From positions 62,001-126,000 of the forward strand of contig CAVSOT010000003.1 of NCBI GenBank assembly GCA_963729695.1: a DNA stretch of 64,000 nt, written 5' to 3'. The DNA is from PALSA-693 sp963729695 (GTDB lineage: Bacteria > Actinomycetota > Acidimicrobiia > Acidimicrobiales > Palsa-688). Position 1 is the first letter of the stretch; each line of letters opens with the position of its first letter. Under the pieces are notes generated by a model, which was not told the origin of the DNA, did no database searches, and was given only the letters and a program-made list of their open reading frames with translations. Both the position numbers and the translations under genes were made by a program. Below, piece after piece: positions 32,964-43,583 of the stretch.

Positions 32964-33746
32964 ATGGAAATCGACAAGTACGCCGACGGCGTCCCCTCGT
33001 GGGTGGATCTCGGCACCCCTGACATCGACGCGGCAGCCACGTTCTACCGTCAGCTCTTTGGATGGGAGGCCCCCGAAGGCCCCCCAGAAACCGGGGGTTA
33101 CCGGGTATGCACCCTCCGGGGTCGCCCGGTGGCGGGCCTGGGACCGCAGATGAACCCGGGCCCTCCCGTCTGGAGCACCTATGTCAACACGTCGGATGCC
33201 GAGGCCATAGCCGCCCGGGTGAGTGTCAACGGCGGCCAGGTCCTGGTCGCTCCCTTCGACGTGATGGACGCCGGGAAAATGGCGGTCTTCGTGGATCCGA
33301 GCGGGGCCGCAATCTCTATCTGGCAGCCCCACAACCACGCCGGCGCCGGACTCGTCAACGAGCCCGGAACCTACGGCTGGTCGGAGTTGGTGGCGACCGA
33401 CGTGGAGGGGGCGTTGGAGTTCTATCCCGCCGTGTTCGGTTGGGGGGCCAACAAGATGCCGCCGAGCGGCGACTTGCAGTACGTGGAATGGAAGCTCGGC
33501 GACCGCTCGGTCGCGGGCATGCTCCCGAAGCCGCCTTCGATCCCCGCCGAGGTCCCCGCGTTTTGGGCCGTGTACTTCGTGGTGGCGAACGCCGACGAGG
33601 CGGTCGAGGGGGTGGTCCGGCTCGGGGGTGAGATCGTGGCCCCGGCCATGGACATCGAGCCCGGCCGGTTTGCCGTCGTCAAGGACCCGACGGGGGCCAT
33701 GTTCAACGTCATGGCCCTGCGCCCCGACGGGCCGTCCTCAGGCTGA
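32964..33746 (+). CDS. Two-module VOC family protein
   Basis: A 260-residue protein with two tandem glyoxalase-like modules: PSWVDLGTPDIDAAATFYRQLFGW and YGWSELVATDVEGALEFYPAVFGW. Each module ends in a MAVFVDPSGAAISIW- or FAVVKDPTGAMFNVM-type strand. Related actinobacterial proteins are often annotated as glyoxalases or hydroxylases, but the function is not established. The ATG follows GGAGG closely. It is divergent from the MgtE-N/CBS gene, with 90 bases between. Confidence 0.78.
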   Translation: MEIDKYADGVPSWVDLGTPDIDAAATFYRQLFGWEAPEGPPETGGYRVCTLRGRPVAGLGPQMNPGPPVWSTYVNTSDAEAIAARVSVNGGQVLVAPFDVMDAGKMAVFVDPSGAAISIWQPHNHAGAGLVNEPGTYGWSELVATDVEGALEFYPAVFGWGANKMPPSGDLQYVEWKLGDRSVAGMLPKPPSIPAEVPAFWAVYFVVANADEAVEGVVRLGGEIVAPAMDIEPGRFAVVKDPTGAMFNVMALRPDGPSSG

Positions 33747-33856
33747 CGGCAGAGCGCCGGGCGGAAGGGCCGCCCGGCCACTAGCCTTAGTGGTCCCGGG
33801 CGAATGCGGGGCCTCGTTCCGGGCCGGGGCCACAGCTGTCTACCCACTACACCACG

Positions 33857-36800
33857 GTGACTGCACCTCAATCCAATTCCAGTTCGAGTTCGACCGTTCG
33901 TTTCGGCCAGCCCTCAGGGGGTCCATCCGTCACCCCCGGTTTCGGGCGGGTCGGAGCGATCATCGGCATCGTTCTGGCGCTGGGCCTGGTCGGGGGGCTC
34001 CTGTGGGCGGCCGCCGCCGGACAGACCGTCTCCGCCCAGCAACCTCATCTGTTCGGCGGTTCTCTGGTGCTGGAAGACGCCAAGGCCCCGACCGTCATCG
34101 ATGTGGCCACCGGGCAAGTAGAGGTCAAGCTCACCGACATCGGCAGCCAGGTCGGCCACGCCAACCCGGTCGACGTGCAGGCCGTCCCGGTGCAGGGGGG
34201 AACGATGTTGATCGACAGGGGGTCGGGCAAGCGAAACGACCCCAGCGCCGGCACGTTCAATCTCCTGGGCCAGGACAACTACGTAGTCGATAGGAACGGC
34301 GCAGGCGTCACCCTGCAGAATCCTCCTCGCGGCATGACGGGGGCGAGCGGCTACGCCGACGGGGCGATGGTGTACATCGTGCGCTACGGGCCCGACGGCA
34401 CCGTCTCCCTCGTCGACGAAGCCACCGTGGCCGCGGCCGCGGCCAAACAGAAGGTCAATCTCAAAGGTTTCGACGATTTGGGTACCGGCGTTTCTGATCA
34501 GCCCGGAGTGGCTGCGGTCGCGGGCGGCGACCTGTGGATCCTGGCCGGATCCGGTTCTTCCTGCCGGGTGGTGCAGGAGGTGCCCGTGGCGATCGGCCAC
34601 CAGGGCCTCCTGCAGCACGGCTCGCGGCCACCTCCCGAGCAAATGTACTGAGGTCGGCGGCCGAAGCCGCGTCCGGGGTGGTCGGCGTGGCCTACCCGGG
34701 CCACGTCCGCCTCTTCCTGCCGGGTGGGTCGGGGTCCGGCGTGGATGTGCGCCGTGCCGGGGCACGGCCAACGATACCCAGTTCCGGCCCGTGACCGGGA
34801 CGTCGGGCACCTTGTGGTTTCTGGCCGGGGGAGGGCAGCAGGGGTGGTCGGTCTTCGGCGTCACGCCCGATGGCCGGGTGACGGTCCCCTCCTCGCTCCG
34901 TCACTTCGGGCTGGGTACGTTACCGGCCACCCCGGTCCTGTCTGACGGGATGCTGTACACCCTGGACCAGAACGCCGACCAACCCGTGCTGTGGCAGATC
35001 GTTCCCTCGTCCGGAGCCATGATCGCCGTCAAGATGGCGAAGGGGACGACGACCTACCCGGTCCTCACAGTGGAAAAGGGTGTCCAGTTCGAAAACGCCC
35101 AGGTCTTGGTGGATGGCCCCCGAGTCGTGTTCAACAACCCGTCGAGCTTGCAGGCGGTCATGGTGTTCACCGACGGCTCGCAGCTCCCGCATACCATAAA
35201 CAAATACTTGGCGGTGTCGGTCAGCGCGTCGGGGCCGGCCGATGTCTCGGGGAGCGGCTCGGGCTCGAAGGCCAAGGGGCAGCAGCAATCCGGAGCCAAC
35301 GTCGCCCCGCCGGTCGCAACCGGTGAACCCCAACGTGACCTGCGCCAACACCACCCAGAAGCCGTACTCCCCGCAGATCACCTCCGTAGACCCGGCGTCG
35401 GAGTCAGCGGTCGTCAAGTGGTCGTACCAGCTCCTGGAGCAGCAGGACTGCGAGCCCGACTCCTGGAGCGTGACCGTCACCGCGCTCAGCGGCCCCCAGC
35501 CCGCCCAGCCGCAACAGGACGTCAACGGCCAGCAGCAACTGCAGTTCACCGGGTTGCGCCCGGCGACGACCTACCAGGTGGTGGTCACCGCCTACATCAA
35601 CTCGCAGTCCACCGCTTCCTCGCCTTCGCAGTTCACCACGGACGGCCCGGGGTCCGGATGCTCCGACGGCGGTCCAGACCACCTCTGATGGCAAGGGCAA
35701 CTGGATCGTCTCTTGGACACCGTGCACCTCAGGCAGCTGCTACGTGCCTGCCGGCGCCTGGAACGTGATCGGCACCGCCTGCGGATCTTCCTTCGTGGGC
35801 CAGCCGCCCTCGGTCCAGGTGGCGGGCGGTCAGACGACCGCGACGATCAGCGCCAATGCCCTGGGCCTGCTGGGCGATTCGCTCAGCTTCAGCGTCCAGG
35901 GCGTCCTCAACTCCGGCCTCACCGGGGAGTCGACGTCGGACCACGCCTGTACCCAGGCCTGGCAACCGCCCAACCCGGCGGCCATCACCCTGGCCGCCTC
36001 GGGGCAGGCGGTCGGCCAGACGATCACCGCCACCTTGCAGGTGTCCACCGGCGCGACATCGGCCGTCCAGGCCTTCGGCAGCCAGCAGACGGAGTTCGTC
36101 TACACCGTCGGAGGCGTCACCGTCGGCCCTACGACGTCGGAGAACGTGACGGTGCCCGGTCTGCCGGCCGGCCAGCAGTACACCCCGACGGTCTCGATCT
36201 ACCCGGCGGGGCATCCCGCGGCCAGTGTCACGGTTACCGGGCCGACCTTCCAGACCAACCTGAGCTGGCCCACGAACGCGCTGATGACCGCCCTCGGCTC
36301 GGTCAGCACCACCAATCCGGCGCTGGGAAACTTGACGCTGCAATTCACCAACCTGCCTGCCGGCCGTGCCGACTGGCCAGCTCAGCGCCACGGGAACGCT
36401 CACCTGTGGTTCCACCTCGGAGCCCATCAGCGGCCTGGTGGTTGGTGGCCAGCTCGTCAAGACCAACCAGTACGACCTCTACACCTTGGGGACCGGCTGC
36501 ACCGTCAACGGGGTGAGCGTGACCGACACGGCCACGCCCAACCCGTACGGGACCTCTCTCCTCTTCCCCACCTTCGGTCCGTTCAGCTTCGGCTCTCAGC
36601 CCCCCTACACCTTCAGCTCGGCGTGGGGCGCTCTCGACTGCACCCAGACCCCCTGCGCCTACCCCGTCACTGTCAGCTACACGGGCGCCGGCACCCCGTC
36701 GATCGGCATCAACTGGACGGTCACCGTCACCGGGCTGGCCGGGACCACGCCCATCAGCGGTTGCGCGGCGACGTCGGGACCCTCGGCGACCGCCCCGTTC

Positions 36801-37252
36801 CCCGTGACGGTGTCGTTGACGGGCGGCTGTTCCGGCATCACGGCCGTCAGTGCCACCGTCACCTGGACCTACCTGGGGGTGGCTACCACTCTGTCCGGTG
36901 GCTCCCCCCGACCGGACCGCCACCGAGCACGACGACCACCACTACCACCTCACGACCACCACGCCCGACGACCACCCACGAGCACGACCACCGACCCGTG
37001 CAGCGGCACCACCCCGCCCACGACGTGCCGCCTCTTCTGGCGGCCCCGTCCCAGGACGCCTCCGCCCAGCTCGCCGTGGCCAGCCCGGAGCACCCTTTGT
37101 CGGCCGTGGCCCCCCCGGTGAAAGGCGACGCCGACGTTCGCGTCGCCCTCGAATCGATCTTTCTGATGGTGGCCGCCGCCTGCTGCTACCGCGTGGGCCT
37201 CGGCCTGCGCCGGCGACGCCACCAGAGCGAAGCAACACAGGAAGGAACCAGG
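33857..37252 (+). pseudogene. Surface fibronectin-III/beta-rich protein, multiply frameshifted
   Basis: A large exported or membrane-anchored protein. It has an N-terminal membrane segment (GRVGAIIGIVLALGLVGGLLWAA), a beta-propeller-like portion (GGDLWILAGSGS, GTLWFLAGGGQQGW), an FN3 module (TSVDPASESAVVKWSY, FTGLRPATTYQVVVTAYI), further Ig/FN3-like repeats, a Thr/Pro-rich linker and a C-terminal membrane segment (LESIFLMVAAACC) followed by Arg. Similarity jumps frame about six times (near 34.60, 34.74, 35.32, 35.66, 36.36 and 36.9 kb). It heads the MoxR-DUF58-transglutaminase-kinase operon. Its final segment runs in frame into MoxR with no stop. In another frame a GTGA overlap exists, so the apparent fusion is probably also an indel effect. 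Confidence 0.65.
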
Positions 37253-38221
37253 GTGACCACCAGTCCCGAGATGGTTGGCTTTGTCCAGCGCTTCGACCAG
37301 CTGGTCGCCAACGTGACCCGGGTCATGCACGGCAAAGACCAGGTGGTGCGGGCCGCGGTCAGCTGCGTCCTGGCCGAAGGCCACCTGCTCATCGAGGACG
37401 TGCCCGGGGTGGGCAAGACCTCGCTCGCCCGGGCGATCGCGGCGTCGGTAGCGCTGACGTGGAACCGCATCCAGTTCACCCCGGACCTGCTGCCCTCCGA
37501 CGTCACCGGCGTCTCCGTGTTCGACCAGGCCACTTCCACCTTCAGCTTCCGCCCCGGCCCGGTGTTCGCCAACATCGTCCTCGGCGACGAGATCAACCGG
37601 GCCTCGCCGAAGACGCAGTCCGCCCTGCTCGAGGTCATGCAGGAACAGACGGTCACCACCGACGCCACCGTCTACCGGGTCCCCCGTCCCTTCGTGGTCG
37701 TGGCCACCCAGAACCCCATCGACCTGGAGGGGACGTACCTGCTGCCCGAAGCGCAGCTCGACCGGTTCATGATGCGCCTCGAGATCGGCTATCCGGGGCC
37801 CGAAGCCGAAGCCCAGATCCTGCGCACCGAAAAGGACGAGGCCACCGTGTCGCGCCTTTCCCCGGTGATGACCGGGGAGGAGCTGCTGGAAATGGTCGAT
37901 TTCGTCAAGCAGGCCGTCGAAGTGGCGCCCCCTATCGAGAACTACATCGTCGCCGTGTGCTCCCACACGCGGGAGCTTCCCGAGGTCCGTCTGGGGGTTT
38001 CGCCTCGGGGCGCCTTGGCCCTACTCCGGACCGCCCGAGTCACGGCCGCCACGGCTGGACGCAGCTACGTGACGCCAGAGGATGTCAAGACCATGGCCGA
38101 GGCCACCCTCGCCCATCGCGTGATCATGCGTCCCGACGCCGAGATCCAGGGGCGGACAGCCAAGGATGTGATCGCCCGGGCCATCCAGGCCGTGCCCGTG
38201 CCCCGGACCCTGCTGCGCTGA
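37253..38221 (+). CDS. MoxR-family AAA+ ATPase
   Basis: A 322-residue ATPase with Walker A GVGKTS (52-57), Walker B VLGDEINRASPKTQSALLEVM, sensor motif FVVVATQNPIDLEGTYLLPEAQLDRFM, and a C-terminal lid (VSPRGALALLRTARVTA). MoxR proteins act as chaperones, usually with a DUF58/VWA-like partner, which follows 36 bases later. The GTG at 37253 has AGGAAGGAA upstream and matches the family N-terminus, although the frame is also open upstream. Confidence 0.92.
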   Translation: MTTSPEMVGFVQRFDQLVANVTRVMHGKDQVVRAAVSCVLAEGHLLIEDVPGVGKTSLARAIAASVALTWNRIQFTPDLLPSDVTGVSVFDQATSTFSFRPGPVFANIVLGDEINRASPKTQSALLEVMQEQTVTTDATVYRVPRPFVVVATQNPIDLEGTYLLPEAQLDRFMMRLEIGYPGPEAEAQILRTEKDEATVSRLSPVMTGEELLEMVDFVKQAVEVAPPIENYIVAVCSHTRELPEVRLGVSPRGALALLRTARVTAATAGRSYVTPEDVKTMAEATLAHRVIMRPDAEIQGRTAKDVIARAIQAVPVPRTLLR

Positions 38222-38257
38222 GTCGCCGGTGCCGCTCTTCCAGTCGATCGGGTTGCG

Positions 38258-39394
38258 GTGACCAGACTTGGAGCCGGCGCGCTCGTCGTCGGGCTGGCCC
38301 TGCTGATCGGCGGCTGGTTCGCCCATTGGGCGCCGGTGGTGCTCCTCGGAGCCGGCGTGCTGATCCTGCTGGTTGGGTCGCTCGTCTACGTGGCCTGGCG
38401 TCCCCACCTGGACCTCGACCGCGCCGTGGAGCCTCCCCGGGTCCAAAAAGGGCTGCCCGCCATCGCCGTGATTCACGTCACCAACCTGTCACGGCGCACG
38501 TTGGCACCCGTCGCCATCGAGCAAAGACTGGGGGACACCCCTATTCGGGCGACGCTGCCGAGGCTGCGCCGTGGTCAACAAGGTTTGCGGACCTACCGGC
38601 TGCCGACGTCGCAGCGAGGCGTGTACGAGATCGGGCCGGTCGAGGTCCCCAGAGCCGATCCGTTCGGGCTGTGCCGCACGGTGCAACGACTCGGGACGCC
38701 GCAGCGCATCGCCGTCCACCCTCGCCTGCTGGCGATGCACCCCCTGCCGACAGGCATCTCCCGCAACCTCGAAGGGCCCTCCAGCGACGCCTCTCCGCAG
38801 GGATCGGTCACCTTTCATCGGTTGCGCGAGTACGTCGTCGGAGACGACTTGCGCAACATCCATTGGCCGACCACCGCCCACGTGGGGAAGCTGGTGGTCC
38901 GCCACAACGTGGACACCGCCCAGCCCTACACCGTGGTTCTGACGGACCTCGACCCCCTGCGGTACTCGGCGGAGACGTTCGAGCAGGCCATCGACGTCAC
39001 CGCCTCGCTGGTCACGTCGATGGCGGTGGGCAAAGCACCCGTGCAGTTGCGGGTGACCAACGGAGATCATCTCGGGGGCCCGACCCAGCGGGACCCGACA
39101 CCGATCGTCGACTATCTCACCGAGCTCGGGCCCGACTCGCAGGGCTCCCTCACGGCTGAGCTGGTGCTGTTGCGCCGGGATCGGGGCGGCACCGCGCTCG
39201 TGGTGGTCACCGGGCAGCTCGAGTTGAGCAGCCTCCCGCTCGTCGCCGCCTTACGCCGGCGCTTCGACCGGGTGATCCTGGCGTCGCTCATGAGCCGCCC
39301 CACCCGAGTGCCGATCCATCCCGGACTCACCATCGTGGCCGCCGGCTCGGCCGACGAGCTGGTGCACTCGTGGAACTCGGGAGTGGCCCGATGA
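38258..39394 (+). CDS. DUF58 domain protein
   Basis: A 378-residue membrane-associated protein with two hydrophobic segments near the N-terminus (GALVVGLALLIGGWFAHWAPVVLLGAGVLILLVGSL region), an extracytoplasmic beta domain, and the DUF58 signature GSVTFHRLREYVVGDDLRNIHWPTTA. It is the usual partner of MoxR and transglutaminase-like proteins. The stop overlaps the next ATG as ATGA. Confidence 0.88.
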   Translation: MTRLGAGALVVGLALLIGGWFAHWAPVVLLGAGVLILLVGSLVYVAWRPHLDLDRAVEPPRVQKGLPAIAVIHVTNLSRRTLAPVAIEQRLGDTPIRATLPRLRRGQQGLRTYRLPTSQRGVYEIGPVEVPRADPFGLCRTVQRLGTPQRIAVHPRLLAMHPLPTGISRNLEGPSSDASPQGSVTFHRLREYVVGDDLRNIHWPTTAHVGKLVVRHNVDTAQPYTVVLTDLDPLRYSAETFEQAIDVTASLVTSMAVGKAPVQLRVTNGDHLGGPTQRDPTPIVDYLTELGPDSQGSLTAELVLLRRDRGGTALVVVTGQLELSSLPLVAALRRRFDRVILASLMSRPTRVPIHPGLTIVAAGSADELVHSWNSGVAR

Positions 39395-41870
39395 GCCGGC
39401 CCGGCACCGCAGCCCGCCGGCCGGCATGGGCCTTCGTCGTCGAAACGATCGTCATCCCCTTGGCCCTGGCGGTGGGCACGTTCCTGGCCGCCACCCCCTG
39501 GCTTCGGGCCTACGACGTGCCCGGGACGCTGGGGCTCTTCGTGGCCGCCTCGGTCGGCGCCGGTGGCCATATCCGCGGCCACCATCCGGCTCTGGGGCCG
39601 TTGGCCGGCGGTCTCCTACGCCGCTTCCGCCATCGGGTTGATCCTGCTGCTCTTCGTGGCGGCCGGATTCCACCCCGGAGATCTGTGGGCGGGCCTCGAA
39701 CACGGCCCCAATCGGGTGCTCACGGAAACGCTTCCCCTCTCCGGAGGGCGGGCGCTGCTGGCTGGGCCGCTGCTGCTCACCTGGCTCAGCGGTTCGGCCG
39801 CCACCGAGCTGGTGACGAGGGCCCGGCCGCGTCGATCCGAAATGATCGCGGGTGGGCTTGCCGTACTGGTGGTCGCGTTTGTCGTGGCCTATGCCGCCAC
39901 CGCTTCAGGACCGAAGCAGGACGATGTGGCCGCTCCCCTGCTCCTGGGCGTGCTCGCCCTCGTTGCCCTCGCCACTCGCCTGGTCCGCGGCGCGGTCGCG
40001 CCTGAGGCCGACGTCGGAGAGGTGTCTGCTGCCGGCGCTCGCCGGACGACCTGGCGACCGGGCCTGGTGGCGGCCGGCTGCGTGGCCGTGATCGCCGCCG
40101 TGTTGGCCACGGTCATCCCTTCCCTGCCTGCCCTGTCCAGCCGGCCCGCCTCGCTCAACCGGACCCCCCCGCTCACCGCCTCGAACATCGTCGACCCGGT
40201 CGATTCTCTGGCCTATCTCCGCGACTACACCCCGGAGCACACCGTCCTGACCGTCGACATTGACCAGCCGTCCACGGGCTATCTGGCCATGGCCGTTCTC
40301 GATCAGTACGACGGCTCGACGTGGAGCTTCGACACCACCTTCCGGCCGACCGGAGGACGGATCCCGGAGCCGCCCGGATCGACCGTTGCCACTGAAGGCC
40401 TGGAGACCGTCGGGCAGCACTACACCTTGATCACCGATCTGCCGGTGCCCTTGCTGCCGGCGCTGGACCGGCCCATCGCCGTGAGCGGCGTGGAAGCTGC
40501 CGCGGACGCCTCTACCGGGATGCTCCTGCCGGAGGCCCACCGCCGGGGCGGCCTCTCCTACGACGGTCGTGTCCCGATCCCCGGACGTCACCTTGTCCAA
40601 GGTGCCGGCCGCAGACGGCATCGGCGCCGCGGCCGGTGCGACCCTTCCCCTGGCGGGGGCCATCTCAGCCAGCGACCTGGCCTTGCCACCCAACACCACG
40701 ACCGCGATGGGCACGGCGTTGACCTTGCTGGCCAAGCTCACCGGGCAACGGCCCGCACCGACGGTCGCTTTCCTCCAGGCCTTGGAGGAGACCTTGCAGA
40801 AAAACGAGAGGCGGGTCGACCCTTCGCTGCCGCCTGTCTCCTCGGAGTCGTCGACCGAGAAAGCGACCGGACGCCAGGCGGCGACCCGGCGGGCGGCCAC
40901 CACGACCACCACGTCGGTGCCCCAGGCGACCAGCACCTTCGGGACGTCGCTGTCCCAGGTCATCAATGCCATCACCGTGTACCGATACGCCACCCCGGAG
41001 CAGTTCGCCACCCTCTTCGCCATGACCGCTCGTTACCTCGGTGTCCCGGCCCGGGTCGTGACCGGTTTCCGAATGGCCAGTACGTCCAGTTCCGGACCGG
41101 TCCCGGCTGGTCACCACGTGGTGAACAGCAAGCAGGCGTGGACGTGGGTCGAGGTTCCGGTGGCCGGGCTCGGCTGGGTCGTGGTCGATCCCACGCCCGA
41201 GAGGGTCGTCGCGCCCGGGACGGCGCCCACCGCTTCCGGCTCGGTCGAGACCAACATCCCCAACCGCAGGTCCAACGCCGTTCCCGTCAGCGAAGGCGTC
41301 GGACACGCGGTTACCCCGCCGGCCACGATTCCGGTCCGGCACACGCACCGGCTGCCCGCTTGGCTGGTCGTGCTGCTGATCGTCGTCGGGGTCCTGGTCC
41401 TGGCCGCCCTGGTCGGCCCCGGCTTGGCCGGCGTTCGCCGGCTGGCCCGGCGCCGATCCCGGCGCCGGCAGGAACCCTCGTTGTTAGCCGTGGGAGCCTG
41501 GCTCGAGTTGCTGGACGGCCTGTACCAGGCCGGAATGACCACCGGTCGAGGTGACACCAGCGCCGAGGTGGCCGCCGAAGCCGGCCGTCACTTCTCGTCG
41601 GATATCACCGCCCCGGTGAGCGAGGTGGGAGCGCTGGCGGAGCAGGCCGTGTGCTCGACCCATCACCCACCCGACGAGCAGGCCGCCACCCACGCCTGGG
41701 ACCTCCAGCGCACGGTGCGACGTACCGTCCATCGGGGTCTGGACCGCCGGCAGCGGGCGCGGGCGTTGCTGATGGTCGGCTCCGAACCCCGATTCCCGGC
41801 GCCAGATCCGCCGACCGCGGCGTCGCCGCCCGCCGCCTCGTCCGCCTCATCCACGACCGGGTCCGGGTAG
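39391..41870 (+). pseudogene. Transglutaminase-like (TgpA/DUF3488-type) membrane protein, two frameshifts
   Basis: Multi-spanning N-terminal part (WAFVVETIVIPLALAVG, AIGLILLLFVAAGF, GLAVLVVAFVVAYAA, AAGCVAVIAAVLATVI), an extracytoplasmic transglutaminase-like domain, a C-terminal membrane helix (LPAWLVVLLIVVGVLVLAAL) and a cytoplasmic tail. Frame changes near 39558 and 40580 break it; joined, the product is about 825 residues. In the transglutaminase core the usual Gly-x-Cys-Glu-Gln-Phe appears as Ala-Thr-Pro-Glu-Gln-Phe, and the usual His-Ala-Trp as Gln-Ala-Trp. Only the Asp of VVDPTP is kept. The domain is therefore probably not an active cysteine transglutaminase. The start ATG overlaps the DUF58 stop. 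Confidence 0.75.
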
Positions 41871-41880
41871 GGAGCCGGGC

Positions 41881-43548
41881 GTGGCGCGGCGGAAAGAGCG
41901 GTCGTATCCGGTGACGGAGCTGCCGGGGTACCGGGACATCGTGGAGATCGGGGGCGGCGCCTTCGCCACGGTCTACCGCGCCCTCGAGGAGGACACCGGG
42001 CGTCCGGTCGCCCTCAAGGCCCTCAAGGTCGAGACGGTCCACCCGCGCCTGCTCGAAACCTTCACCCGCGAGATCCAAGCCCTCGCCCAAGTCAGCAACC
42101 ACCCCAACATCGTCACCCTGTACCGGCCGCTCATCACGCCCGATCAGAGACCCGTCCTGGTGCTCGAGCTCTGCCAGGAGTCCCTTTCGCAACGAATCCG
42201 CAGAGTGGGGCCGCTGAGCGCCCAGGACGTGACGGGCATCGGCATCAAGATCGCCGGCGCCCTGGAGACGGCCCACCGCCACGGCTTCCTGCACCGGGAC
42301 ATGAAGCCGCAAAACATTCTCATCACCGAGTTCGAGGAGCCCGCCCTCAGCGATTTCGGGGTGGCCGCGCTCCAGGCCTCGGCCCAGGCGTTCGCCGGCG
42401 TGTTCGGTTTTACGACCCTGCACGCCGCCCCGGAGATTCTCGAGGGACACCAGCTCTCGGCGGCGACCGACATCTACGGACTGGCGTCGACCATGTACCA
42501 GATGCTCAGTGGGTTCGCCCCCTTCGCCACCTTCGAGAACGAGGCGCCCGCGTCGGTCATTCTCCGCATCATCCGGGACCCGGTCCGGCCCTTGCGTTCG
42601 CAAGACATTCCCATCGGCCTGTCCGATCTGCTCGAGTCGGCCCTGTCCAAGGACCCCGATAGCCGACCGCACTCGGCGGTGGAGTTCGCCGACGCCCTGG
42701 TGGCGCTTGAGGCCACGTCTGGCTGGCCGGCGACGCCGTACGTGGTGTGGGGCGAGCGCAGCAAGATCGCTTCTGCCTCTGACTCTGTGTCGGCCTTGCC
42801 GACGATGCCCGTCACCGAGGAGGTGCCGATCCCGCCGCTCAGGGCTGGTCTGACGCCGCGGCCCCCATCGGTGACCATGCCGAACGTCGGGAGGCCGCAG
42901 CCCCGCTCGCCGGCCCCTCCTCCGCCGGCCGCTGCTCCGCCGGCCGCTCCTGCGTCGGCCTCTCCTCCGCCGGCCGCTGCTCCGCCAGCCGCTCCTCCGC
43001 CAGCCGCTCCTGGTCCCCCGTCGCCTCCACCAACGTCTTCCCCGCCCGTCCAGGGTGGGTCGGCGGTGTCGGAGAACCCCTGGAGCACATTGCCTCCGCC
43101 GCCCCCTCCTCCTCTTCCCCGGGCGGGACCATCGCTGTGGCAACCGATAACCACCGATCGGAGCGTCGTCCCTCCCGACCAGCTGCGCCGGGGTCCAGAT
43201 CCAGGGGGCACCGGGTACGAGCCGATCGAACCGCTCCCGTCCTTGTACCCCGAGGACGAGGCCGCCGTCGAGGCTGACCCCCCGTCCCCTCCGGTGTACC
43301 TCGACCCCGACCCTCCTCTGGCGTTGGAACACCCGACTGGGGCGCAACCCCGCTCACCGGTGCGGGCCCACGCCGTCTTCGAGGACGCCATTCTCCCGAG
43401 CGCGGGCGCCCTCCTGGCCCGCCAGGATGACGAGCAGGCCCACCGAGCAACCCACGAGGTTTTGGCCTCACCGGTACTGCTCGGTGGGATGGCCGCCGCC
43501 GCCATCGTGATTGTGGCCATGATCCTGCTGGCGGTCGGGGTCCTGTAA
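41881..43548 (+). CDS. Hanks-type Ser/Thr protein kinase
   Basis: A 555-residue receptor-like kinase. Kinase domain 15-275: glycine loop GGGAFATV (24-31), Lys46, HRDMKPQN with catalytic Asp140, DFG (158-160), HAAPEIL and DIYGLASTMYQML. A long low-complexity Pro/Ala linker follows (about 330-430). A C-terminal membrane helix (LLGGMAAAAIVIVAMILLAVGVL) ends the protein with no extracellular domain. The GTG is 11 bases after the transglutaminase gene with AGGGAG upstream. It closes the FN3-MoxR-DUF58 operon and may regulate its surface machinery. Confidence 0.9.
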   Translation: MARRKERSYPVTELPGYRDIVEIGGGAFATVYRALEEDTGRPVALKALKVETVHPRLLETFTREIQALAQVSNHPNIVTLYRPLITPDQRPVLVLELCQESLSQRIRRVGPLSAQDVTGIGIKIAGALETAHRHGFLHRDMKPQNILITEFEEPALSDFGVAALQASAQAFAGVFGFTTLHAAPEILEGHQLSAATDIYGLASTMYQMLSGFAPFATFENEAPASVILRIIRDPVRPLRSQDIPIGLSDLLESALSKDPDSRPHSAVEFADALVALEATSGWPATPYVVWGERSKIASASDSVSALPTMPVTEEVPIPPLRAGLTPRPPSVTMPNVGRPQPRSPAPPPPAAAPPAAPASASPPPAAAPPAAPPPAAPGPPSPPPTSSPPVQGGSAVSENPWSTLPPPPPPPLPRAGPSLWQPITTDRSVVPPDQLRRGPDPGGTGYEPIEPLPSLYPEDEAAVEADPPSPPVYLDPDPPLALEHPTGAQPRSPVRAHAVFEDAILPSAGALLARQDDEQAHRATHEVLASPVLLGGMAAAAIVIVAMILLAVGVL

Positions 43549-43583
43549 ACGTCTTCGCGTGCCCATTCTGCCGCTCAGGTGAT

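Noticed and set aside
35744..38221. A fusion of the surface FN3 protein with MoxR
   Set aside because: The MoxR part has its own ribosome site and GTG at the family N-terminus. The open frame upstream follows a chain of frameshifts, so the fusion is probably artefactual.
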